This document shows, one piece after another, positions 34,013 to 41,234 of a DNA stretch of 64,000 bases (within the stretch, counting starts at the first letter, position 1; every line of letters begins with the position of its first letter). The DNA is from Hanleya hanleyi (Eukaryota; Mollusca; Polyplacophora; Lepidopleurida; Hanleyidae). Both the position numbers and the translations under genes were made by a program. The stretch is taken from contig JAVTVY010045425.1 of the NCBI GenBank assembly GCA_036873755.1, forward strand, positions 62,001 through 126,000, read 5' to 3'. A model generated the notes under the pieces. It made no database searches. It was not told where the DNA came from and saw only the letters and a list, made by a program, of their open reading frames with translations.

Positions 34013-34096
34013 CCTGACCGTCACACGGGTCACTGGCACATTACTTTGGGCAACTTGATTTCTAGCACACTGGAATATAGCTAGAACTAATTGTCT

Positions 34097-34295
34097 GCTA
34101 TGTTATTTGAGTTGGACGCGATAGCTTAGATATGATAGCCGCCACCTTGCAACGGTAGGACCTAGTTTCAATCGAAGCCTGTAATCAATTCGCGGCTTAC
34201 CAAGACATAAAACTGCGATCATTCTTTGTCCCCTTCCACTTCAAATACCCCCTTCCTTCGCGCTATATATCGCCCATAATATTAGTTAGACACCA
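34097..34295 (+). repeat. Outer inverted arm, left (flanks DIRS-A)
   Basis: This 199-bp segment is the reverse complement of 41030-41234 at roughly 85-90% by eye, sharing 'gctatgttattt', 'gatatgatagccgc', 'tctgtaatcaatt'-like, 'accaagacataaaactgc' and 'tatatatcgcccataatatt'. The arm ends at 'gttagacacca', two bases before the DIRS element. Confidence 0.88.
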
Positions 34296-34296
34296 C

Positions 34297-34444
34297 ATTT
34301 TTTACACAGTGAAACTGACCTTACTGACATATGCGTTCGTGTGCAAACACGGATTAACAAGTGAAGAAATTAAAACAATAGCACAGTTCATTTCCCGCCT
34401 AATCACCCACGCCAGCACTCAATCACAATAGATCTTCACTTCTT
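34297..34444 (+). repeat. Left edge and inverted terminal repeat of DIRS-A
   Basis: 34309-34444 is the reverse complement of 40620-40755 with only two or three differences. 34297-34308 ('attttttacaca') is the left-specific edge that pairs with 40500-40511 in the internal complementary region. In DIRS elements transcription starts in or near the left repeat; no promoter motif is obvious. Confidence 0.94.
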
Positions 34445-34599
34445 TACTTAGCTAGCTACTGTAAAGATCGTGTGTAAAGCTCCAGCGTATTACGGAAGGA
34501 TTTTACGTTTACAACGAGTGATAACATCATCTACAAGTCTACAAAGCAACGAAAAGATCAAGTTGGGAAGTATTCTTGTGTATATCTGTCGATAAAATA

Positions 34600-36085
34600 A
34601 TGGCCTCTATGTTCTGTTCCGTCTGGGAAGTCTAAATCAACGACCGACTTACATTCTGTTTGTCTTGCGTGTCGAGGCAATATTGCTTGTGATTGTACCC
34701 ATAGATGTCAGGAGTGTCAACAATGGCCCGATGATTTATTTCAAGATTTAATGACCGGGTCTCGTGCGGGTTCCCTTCCCCCTGGTTTAATGTCGGAGAC
34801 TAATATCATGACTCCGCCCTCCCATTTTATTGAAAATGGGACGGCGAAGAAGCCTGCATCGATTGGCAGTCCTTGGATGGGCCCTTTACGTTCTTTATTA
34901 GATAAAGGTATTGCGCCAAGCACTAGTACTTTTGTTTCTGATCTGTCCACAGGTAAAAGGAAGAAACAGGTAAAAGTAATGGGGTCCGTCCTAGATGAAG
35001 GTACGGGAGAGTCAGCCGAGGTCACAGTGGAACTAGATCTTCCCGAAAGTGTGTCCCCCATGGAAATCGAGACGAACGAGATGAGGACCACTTTGACTCC
35101 GGGTATAAACACTGGTGACGTTGTAAGTACGCCCGTATGTGCTGTTGGGAATGATATCACTGGGGGGACTCCCGCTGGGAATACCCCGATATCTAATAAT
35201 TCCCAGGTGTCGTTTGTTGGTCGTCAACCAATTTCGACACTCCCTGTTGCTCCAGGGGCAGCCTTAGGCATGGTAAGTGGTGCTGTAAATAACTATGGTG
35301 TAATACCAGGTATAGTTAATTTCAGCACAGCAGACAATACCTCTGGTGGATATAGAGACAATGTATCCATGGTCTTACCAGGAGTAAACTCCACGACCTT
35401 GCGTAATACCCCAGTCACGGGAGTTATCACGCAAGGCCGGGTAGGATTAAATCCCTTGCAATTGAACACCTCTGGGTTGACAAACGCAGGGGATCGAGGT
35501 CATTGTTCTGCAGGAACAATGCCAGTTTCACACTTAATACCTCAGAGTGTTAATAGAAACAATACGGCATTGTTCCAGTCACAACAGGGTATGACTGAGA
35601 ATGGTTCTGGGTCGGGTGTCATAAACCCATATAGGGCTCATTATCAACTTCCTGTCAGCCAATTCCGGTCGCCTGCGGGTTCCGGTATGGTTAACTCCGG
35701 GATTCCGGTTAGGACTTTTCGTCCTTCCGGTCCCACTATAAGGAGGCCTGTTGTGACAAACCCCGGTGGGTTGAGACTTCCGGTTCGTCCGGAAATGCAG
35801 TGGGCTAGGCCTATTGCATCCCCTTATAGGCGGGTCTCTAATAGTCCACAAATCAATACGGGAGTTCCGGTTATTGATGGTTCTCTGTCTGCTGTTATTC
35901 TGCAAAGAATGGAACAACAGGCAGCTGAACTAGATCAGTTCCGGCGACTCTTGACTTCCGCTTCCGGTACTGTTCAGGTTCCATCCCCGGTTCCGACACA
36001 GCTTCCGGTAGTATCGTCTGATCCGATTGATTTGTCTACTGACCCATCGATGAGACGTCGGGGTCGCGCAACGTCAATCCATTGA
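34600..36085 (+). CDS. DIRS-A gag, N-terminal part (frame broken near its start)
   Basis: The probable start is ATG at 34600 ('ATGGCCTCT'), conserved in copy 3, but that frame stops after 11 codons. The frame used from 34751 to 36085 is open back to 34601, so one base appears to be inserted near 34609-34615. It encodes a cysteine cluster C-x2-C-x5-C-x-C-x3-C-x2-C (34661-34717), likely zinc-binding, then about 350 residues rich in Gly, Pro, Asn, Thr and Ser, and a short heptad-like segment 'AVILQRMEQQAAELDQF' (35889-35940). Its stop at 36083 lies beside a frame change into the C-terminal gag. The gag role is inferred from position and composition. Confidence 0.75.
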
Positions 36086-36086
36086 G

Positions 36087-37121
36087 GATAATGACAGTGA
36101 TCATGATCCGGAGAGACGTTCATATTCAGAGGTACTAGAAGCTCTGTACGAGTTGTACCCTAATATGTCACGACCCCCACCGCCGACATCCTCTCGCCTA
36201 CATACTATGGCAGAGGCTCCGTCGACAACTACCATGCAGACGTCGTCACTTCCTGCGTCAGATGCCATTCATGGTTTATGTTCCGTTCTTGATACGGTTT
36301 TAGCCCAGCCTAAAACAATGCAGGAACGTATTACAAGAACGGGAAAACGTGCACTCTTTAGACCGGCTTCCGCTTCGGCACCACTTCCGGTGGAGAAGCC
36401 CACGTCTAGAGCGTACGGAATTCATGATTCGGCATATGACTTTAAGGCCGCGGAACCGGAACCTGATCTTGCCGACATATGTAAAGGCAACAAGGTCCCT
36501 TCCAAGGTCTTGATCCCGCTAACTGATAAGCAGTCTTCTACTATGGAAGAAGCTGCGCGGCAGGGGGTAGCCATAGCCTCTCACATGGACTGGTTTCTAA
36601 CGGCCATATCCACTGTGTTGAGCAGGTTGTCGCGTTCGCAGTTAGCAGCCAGTAGTAGTCCTGAGCTACAATTACTGGCGGATCTTCAGAACGTGGCTGC
36701 TAAAGCTAATGCTGATGCAATGGCTTTAGCCGCGTTCAATGCTGCGATGGTTGTTCATCTGAGACGACAAGCTTACTTGTCTTCCGTTGTCAACCATGCT
36801 CCTGATATAGTCATTCGTACTTTGAAGGAGCAATCGCCAGCATCTTCGCTGTTGTTTAATGGCATTATACCGTCTCTAAGGGATACGGTGGAGAAGGCTA
36901 AGCCTAATCCTCCGCCTAGAGCGGGTGGTATGGGGACAGGAAAACGTATTTCTACGGACACTTCCGGTCCACCAGCCAAGCAACCTAGGCCGACTACTTC
37001 CGCTTCCGGTCCAAAAGGGAAGTCTCAAGCGGCGGGTCGCATGCCACAACAGCAAGGCCAGACCAATCCCAACTATAAAGGTAAAGGGAAAGGTCGTGGC
37101 AAAAAGCAGCAGGGCCGGTGA
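36087..37121 (+). CDS. DIRS-A gag, C-terminal part (follows by -1/+1 shift)
   Basis: The frame is open from 36054 to 37121; homology with copies 1 and 2 shows it continues the same protein ('EVLEALYELYPNMS' matches 'KLIDGIYDLIPNVP'). The middle (36530-36880) is helical: 'AFNAAMVVHLRRQAYLSSVV', 'EQSPASSLLFNGI'. The tail (36940-37118) is basic, Gln/Gly/Lys-rich ('KGKGKGRGKKQQGR'), fitting RNA binding. The change from the previous frame falls between 36054 and 36082. It could be a lesion or a programmed shift; the sibling copies are too decayed to tell. The last 197 bases overlap the RT frame. Confidence 0.75.
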   Translation, partial: DNDSDHDPERRSYSEVLEALYELYPNMSRPPPPTSSRLHTMAEAPSTTTMQTSSLPASDAIHGLCSVLDTVLAQPKTMQERITRTGKRALFRPASASAPLPVEKPTSRAYGIHDSAYDFKAAEPEPDLADICKGNKVPSKVLIPLTDKQSSTMEEAARQGVAIASHMDWFLTAISTVLSRLSRSQLAASSSPELQLLADLQNVAAKANADAMALAAFNAAMVVHLRRQAYLSSVVNHAPDIVIRTLKEQSPASSLLFNGIIPSLRDTVEKAKPNPPPRAGGMGTGKRISTDTSGPPAKQPRPTTSASGPKGKSQAAGRMPQQQGQTNPNYKGKGKGRGKKQQGR

Positions 37122-39249
37122 CGATTCGGGCCATGTCAATCTCATGACATGGCGGGACCACGAATTGCCTCAACTTCCGGTCCCGCCGAAATCCAGTCTC
37201 CCGGTCGGGGGACGACTTCAAGGATTTTGGCGGAATTGGCAAAAACTGGGGATGGATCCGTGGGTAATCCGTACTATTCGATACGGTTACCCCCTAGAAT
37301 TTACTATAGATCCACCCCTTACTGCTGCTCCCAAGCCCTCCCGTATACCTATACGGAAGGCACACCTTCTGGTAACACAGGCATCTGTGGACAAACTTAT
37401 CCAGAAGCATGCAGTAATAGAACTTCCGGTCCACGACCGGTCCCCCGGGTTCTATTCTCCGGTCTTCCTTGTGCCAAAGAAGGATACACCGGAAATGCGC
37501 ATGATAATAAATCTGCGCAGGCTGAACAAGGACTTCCTGATGAAACCCCCTCACTTTCGGATGGAGTCCTTCCGGTCCATCAGGACCGCTCTGGTTCAAG
37601 GGGAATGGTTAACTTCCTTGGATCTTCGGGACGCTTACCTGCATATCCCGATTCATCCAAGTTACCGGAAGTACCTGAGATTCCTGGTCGGTGCTCGCCG
37701 TTTCCAATTCCAGGTCCTACCTTTCAGTCTAGCCAGTTCCCCTTGGATCTTCACCAGAGTATTTCAGCCAGTGGCGGCGTATCTGCACAGTCGAAGTATC
37801 AAATATCATTTTTACCTAGACGATTCCATTATCAGGAATATGTGCAGAATACAACTCCGATGCGATACAACATTTGTATGGCACATCCTCGAACTACTGG
37901 GTTATCTCCCACACGAGGAAAAATCGGAGATAACACCGTCACAACAACGGAACTTCCTAGGCGTGGCGTACGACACCAAATTGGTCATTGCTCGGCCACC
38001 GGAAGTTCGTTGGTGCAAGATATGTCGCGACATTCCACTGTTCATCAGACATTCTTGCCGCACTGCCATCCAGTTTGCATCAATAATCGGTCTACTGACA
38101 TCCACACAGGATGTCACACCACGAGGCCGATTACAGTTACGGCCACTAATGATCTATTTAAATCAGCATTGGCCACACAGGCACAGGAATCCCATGATTC
38201 CTGTCACAGAGGAAGTCAAACATCACCTATTATGGTGGATGGACCCTCTCAACGTGATGCCTGGTGTAACACTGCTTCCGTTTCAAGCTACTCATCAGCT
38301 GTTCACGGATGCTTCGATGCAAGGATGGGGGGGCCCACCTCGGATCCAAGTCGATATCAGGCTATTGGACTCCGCAGGAGAGGTTACTCCATATCAATGT
38401 GTTAGAGTTCATGGCCGTCAATCGAGCAATACTCTTATTGATACAGGACCTCAAAGGCCAGTCGGTTCTGGTAGCTACAGACAACACAACTGTCTTAGCT
38501 TACATCAACAAGATGGGGGGAACTCGGTCCTCGAAGCTTCTGAAGCAGACCGAGATACTCTACCATCTGTGCTGGCAGAACGATATCATACTTCGTGCCA
38601 GACACATACCAGGACATCTGAATGTACTAGCCGACGCACTGTCGAGAAAACATCAGATTATACCGACGGAGTGGCAGCTTCACACAGACATTCTGCGCCA
38701 AATCGCTCAGATTTGGGAACAACCGCTGATAGATCTGTTCGCTACTCACCTGAATCATCAACTCCCTCTGTATATGTCCCCTGTACTGGATCCTCTAGCA
38801 GTGGGAGTCGATGCTCTATCGCAGGATTGGACGGGTCTAATAGCGTATGCTTACCCGCCCCCTTCAATCCTGCCTCTAGTTCTACAAAGATACGCGCGCA
38901 TCCATGCGTGGTTTATCTAATTGTCCCTTGGTGGCCAGCTCGTCCGTGGTTTCCCGACCTTCTGGAATTACTGGTAGACGTCCCAAGACGACTACCTCTT
39001 TGGGAAAAACTACTTCGTCAACCGAAGTCAGCAATTTTCCACCACAAACCTCAGGCATTCCATCTGCACGCTTGCAAGTGCTCAAGGATCAGCTCACTGA
39101 GGTTGGGTTTTCTAGGGAAGCTTCGAGAAGAATGGTCGCTTCCACTCGATCCTCCACATCAGCTTGTTATCAAGGGAAGTGGAGGGTCTTCCATGAGTGG
39201 TGTACTGGAAGAAACATTGATGCCCGTTCTGCCTCTGTTCAGCAGATAG
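36925..39249 (+). CDS. DIRS-A reverse transcriptase-RNase H-methyltransferase-like polyprotein
   Basis: The frame stays open for 774 codons. The true start is unclear; it overlaps gag and may be entered by frameshift. RT: 'GFYSPVFLVPKKD' (about residues 174-186), motif A 'LTSLDLRDAYLHIP' (Asp 233), 'FQFQVLPFSLASSPWIF' (B), 'YHFYLDDS' (YLDD, residues 297-300). RNase H starts at 38302 with 'FTDASMQGWG', then leaves this frame at a G7 run (38327-38333). The rest (38309-38920 frame) shows 'INVLEFMAVNRA', 'LVATDNTTVLAYI' and 'RHIPGHLNVLADALSR', then the methyltransferase-like 'DLFATHLNHQLPLYMSP' and 'YAYPPPSILPLVLQ'. Near 38890 a missing A restores the first frame ('HPCVVYLIVPWWPARPWF'). Two opposite single-base indels therefore flank about 560 bases. 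Confidence 0.88.
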   Translation: MVWGQENVFLRTLPVHQPSNLGRLLPLPVQKGSLKRRVACHNSKARPIPTIKVKGKVVAKSSRAGDDSGHVNLMTWRDHELPQLPVPPKSSLPVGGRLQGFWRNWQKLGMDPWVIRTIRYGYPLEFTIDPPLTAAPKPSRIPIRKAHLLVTQASVDKLIQKHAVIELPVHDRSPGFYSPVFLVPKKDTPEMRMIINLRRLNKDFLMKPPHFRMESFRSIRTALVQGEWLTSLDLRDAYLHIPIHPSYRKYLRFLVGARRFQFQVLPFSLASSPWIFTRVFQPVAAYLHSRSIKYHFYLDDSIIRNMCRIQLRCDTTFVWHILELLGYLPHEEKSEITPSQQRNFLGVAYDTKLVIARPPEVRWCKICRDIPLFIRHSCRTAIQFASIIGLLTSTQDVTPRGRLQLRPLMIYLNQHWPHRHRNPMIPVTEEVKHHLLWWMDPLNVMPGVTLLPFQATHQLFTDASMQGWGGPPRIQVDIRLLDSAGEVTPYQCVRVHGRQSSNTLIDTGPQRPVGSGSYRQHNCLSLHQQDGGNSVLEASEADRDTLPSVLAERYHTSCQTHTRTSECTSRRTVEKTSDYTDGVAASHRHSAPNRSDLGTTADRSVRYSPESSTPSVYVPCTGSSSSGSRCSIAGLDGSNSVCLPAPFNPASSSTKIRAHPCVVYLIVPWWPARPWFPDLLELLVDVPRRLPLWEKLLRQPKSAIFHHKPQAFHLHACKCSRISSLRLGFLGKLREEWSLPLDPPHQLVIKGSGGSSMSGVLEETLMPVLPLFSR
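38309..38920 (+). CDS. RNase H and methyltransferase-like segment of DIRS-A in shifted frame
   Basis: This frame holds the real protein between the G7 run and about 38890. RNase H features: catalytic Asp in 'FTDAS' just upstream in the other frame, Glu in 'VLEFMAV', Asp in 'ATDNTT', His and Asp in 'ARHIPGHLNVLADALSRK'. RNase H cuts genomic RNA from RNA-DNA hybrids. Next comes the segment that in DIRS1-like elements is annotated as DAM-like N6-adenine methyltransferase; 'AYPPPS' stands where an (N/D)PP(Y/F/W) box would be, but the match is loose. The frame runs into TAA at 38918. Confidence 0.85.
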   Translation: MLRCKDGGAHLGSKSISGYWTPQERLLHINVLEFMAVNRAILLLIQDLKGQSVLVATDNTTVLAYINKMGGTRSSKLLKQTEILYHLCWQNDIILRARHIPGHLNVLADALSRKHQIIPTEWQLHTDILRQIAQIWEQPLIDLFATHLNHQLPLYMSPVLDPLAVGVDALSQDWTGLIAYAYPPPSILPLVLQRYARIHAWFI

Positions 39250-40160
39250 CAGATTTCTTGTTACACCTGTTTCAAGACAAGGGTCTTGCTCCATCTACGG
39301 TGGATGGTTACAGATCTGCATTATCTAGGATTATTAACCTGTCTACTGGCGTTAATCCTGCCTCTGATCCTAATCTAACAGCTCTGGTTAGATCGTTTAG
39401 GATTGACAGGCTTGTCTCTGTACCAAAACTTCCTAAATGGGATTTAGCATTAGTTCTACGGAGTTTATCAGAACCTCCGTTCGAACCCATAACTACAGCC
39501 GATCTGAAATTCCTATCCTACAAAACAGTTTTTTTGTTAGCCTTGGCTTCAGCGGCTCGCGTGTCAGAACTACACGCTTTGGATGCTAGGGAAATTAGGC
39601 ATGATTCTCGATGGACTTATGTGGTACTTACTACCATTCCTGAATTTGTAGCCAAGAACCAATCTCTGTACGACACTTCTTGTAGAGAATTTAGGGTTCC
39701 AGCTTTAGCTGATTTCCTTTCCTCAGGGTTAGAATCGGACAACCTTATGTGTCCGGTTCGTGCCCTTACTGTATATATTAGTCGCACTAAAGTACTACGT
39801 GCTGGGCGAAGGCGATTATTTATACCATTTTGTCCCCGGAGCCAACAAGAGATATCTAAAAACACTATCTCTTCTTGGCTCTCCAAAACTATTAGGTTAG
39901 CCTACGATGGAGTGTCATCGATGCAGGCTGCGTTGTGTGATGTCTCTGCACATGAGATCAGGGCGCTTGGGGCGTCCTGGCCTTTGTGGACCAACAGGTC
40001 GGTAACTGATATTATGAGGGCTTGTTTTTGGAGATCTCACACAACCTTCGCATCATACTACTTGAGAGACATGACACTTATCAAGGACGACCTATTTTCC
40101 TTGGGACCACTGGTGACAGCGCAGCAGATCACCGGGGTCGGGTCAGCACACAGACACTAG
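38904..40160 (+). CDS. DIRS-A tyrosine recombinase (integrase), apparently intact
   Basis: 418 codons, overlapping the end of the upstream frame by about 345 bp. The SAM-like N-terminal domain includes 'YQGKWRVFHEWCTGRNIDAR' and 'FLLHLFQDKGLAPSTVDGYR' followed by 'SALSRI'. The catalytic domain keeps R-H-R-Y: Arg 219 in 'SAARVSELHAL', His 350 and Arg 353 in 'SAHEIRALGASWPLW', His 379 and Tyr 385/386 in 'HTTFASYYLRDM'. These residues cut and rejoin DNA when a circular cDNA inserts without target duplication. No internal stop occurs, so with a suitable transcript the enzyme could still be made. The true start is not certain because the first ~60 residues overlap the other frame. Confidence 0.92.
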   Translation: MRGLSNCPLVASSSVVSRPSGITGRRPKTTTSLGKTTSSTEVSNFPPQTSGIPSARLQVLKDQLTEVGFSREASRRMVASTRSSTSACYQGKWRVFHEWCTGRNIDARSASVQQIADFLLHLFQDKGLAPSTVDGYRSALSRIINLSTGVNPASDPNLTALVRSFRIDRLVSVPKLPKWDLALVLRSLSEPPFEPITTADLKFLSYKTVFLLALASAARVSELHALDAREIRHDSRWTYVVLTTIPEFVAKNQSLYDTSCREFRVPALADFLSSGLESDNLMCPVRALTVYISRTKVLRAGRRRLFIPFCPRSQQEISKNTISSWLSKTIRLAYDGVSSMQAALCDVSAHEIRALGASWPLWTNRSVTDIMRACFWRSHTTFASYYLRDMTLIKDDLFSLGPLVTAQQITGVGSAHRH

Positions 40161-40473
40161 AGGCCTGTGTGTTTTTATCGGTTTTTAATGGTAAGAACAC
40201 GTTTCCTCATAAAAAACTTTCTTTTAAAAAAAGGGGGGGGCACGTGTATATAACTTCCATTATGTCAGCGCCGATGAGCCTGGGAGGTCTGGGCTTACTA
40301 TAGGGACAGTGTCTACGATACCGTTATATGACCCTGTCGCTATTGAGTCTTTATGGAAGCCTATTCTTATTTAAGTTTTATGGCCAGCATGAAGTCTCTT
40401 GCTGACTTCCGTCTAATCCTCACGCCATTAGTCGCTGTCACTTGGACTTCCCTCCGTCCTGCTTTGGGATTCT

Positions 40474-40567
40474 CGCATATGTCAGTAAGGTCAGTTTCAC
40501 TGTGTAAAAAATATAATAAATTTACATGTAATTTTTACATTTTTAAACTGAAACTTACCTTACTGAC
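40474..40567. repeat. Internal complementary region of DIRS-A
   Basis: 40474-40511 is the reverse complement of the left edge and start of the left ITR (34297-34334). 40512-40567 is the reverse complement of the right edge (about 40735-40790). They abut with no extra base, so the element's ends are read directly from this region. Confidence 0.94.
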
Positions 40568-40619
40568 AGAGTGATGGTCCCACCCGACCTCCCCGCTTGG
40601 GATCTTTACATTTACGCGT

Positions 40620-40790
40620 AAGAAGTGGAGATCTATTGTGATTGAGTGCTGGCGTGGGTGATTAGGCGGGAAATGAACTGTGCTATTGTTTTAATTTCTT
40701 CACTTGTTAATCCGTGTTTGCACACGAACGCATATGTCAGTAAGGTAAGTTTCAGTTTAAAAATGTAAAAATTACATGTAAATTTATTAT
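40620..40790 (-). repeat. Right inverted terminal repeat and edge of DIRS-A
   Basis: 40620-40755 mirrors the left ITR. 40756-40790 ('tttaaaaatgtaaaaattac' and on) is the right-specific edge pairing with 40512-40546. Confidence 0.93.
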
Positions 40791-41029
40791 TTCTACTCGC
40801 GATCTCATAGGTCAGGTAGCCGTTTTCAACAAATATGGACTCGCCCTCTCGGAAAAGCACAGACTGGTACCTCCCTCTCTTCCGAAATTCGAACCTCCAC
40901 CAGATATCCACGAACGCAGCTGTCTGCTGCAACATGGACAGGACGACTCCTTTTCACTCCAACAAAATCCCACCAGCGAGCGAGTTTAAGAAAACGTCCC
41001 AAACACTGAGCATATGTGATGATTAGAAA
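40791..41029. other. Spacer between DIRS-A and the right outer arm, with antisense open frame
   Basis: This is the only sequence that would lie between the outer arms without DIRS-A. On minus it reads 'VDIWWRFEFRKRGRYQSVLF' then 'REGESIFVENGYLTYEIAS' (about 40797-40935), protein-like but unrecognised. A 40835-41023 plus frame also exists. It may be the loop of a foldback element or a gene fragment. Confidence 0.4.
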
Positions 41030-41234
41030 TGGTGTCTAACTATAATATTATGGGCGATATATAGTGCGAAAGAAGGTGGTATTCGAAGCGGAAGGGGCAA
41101 AAAGTATTGGCATAGCAGTTTTATGTCTTGGTAAACCGTGAATTGATTACAGACTTCCATTGAAACTGGCTCCTACCGTAGCAAGGCTGCGGCTATCATA
41201 TCTATGCTACCGCGTCGAACCCAAATAACATAGC
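41030..41234 (-). repeat. Outer inverted arm, right
   Basis: Reverse complement of 34097-34295, starting at 'tggtgtctaac' and ending at 'aaataacatagc'. Divergence between the arms is clearly higher than between the DIRS-A ITRs, so the arms are older than the DIRS insertion. Confidence 0.88.

Larger units (their letters stand above)
34297..40790 (+). mobile_element. DIRS-like retrotransposon A (6.49 kb), complete architecture, few lesions
   Basis: Ends and replication signals are all present: left edge 34297-34308, ITRs 34309-34444 and 40620-40755 (about 98% identical), right edge to 40790, and an internal complementary region (40474-40567) equal to the complement of the joined ends. It carries gag, an overlapping RT-RNase H-methyltransferase-like frame and an overlapping tyrosine recombinase, all plus strand, the known DIRS1-type order. 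I count four single-base frame disruptions. It sits between inverted 200-bp arms with no target duplication. Of the copies here it is the youngest-looking. Confidence 0.95.

Noticed and set aside
34130..34200. Possible tRNA-derived SINE promoter (ggtagg...gtttcaatcgaa)
   Set aside because: The box B resemblance is weak, no cloverleaf could be drawn and no tail was found; kept only as part of the outer inverted arm.
34741..35160. 139-codon antisense frame in DIRS-A gag
   Set aside because: No recognisable features; it mirrors the open gag frame and is not kept in sibling copies.
37149..38405. 418-codon frame overlapping the DIRS-A RT region
   Set aside because: It is an out-of-frame shadow: Ser/Thr/Pro-rich low-quality sequence without domains, opposite the clear RT motifs in the neighbouring frame.
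40228..40240. G-run and T-runs near element ends as transcription terminators
   Set aside because: No supporting structure; such runs occur in 3' untranslated DIRS sequence here and at 7017 without a common terminator pattern.
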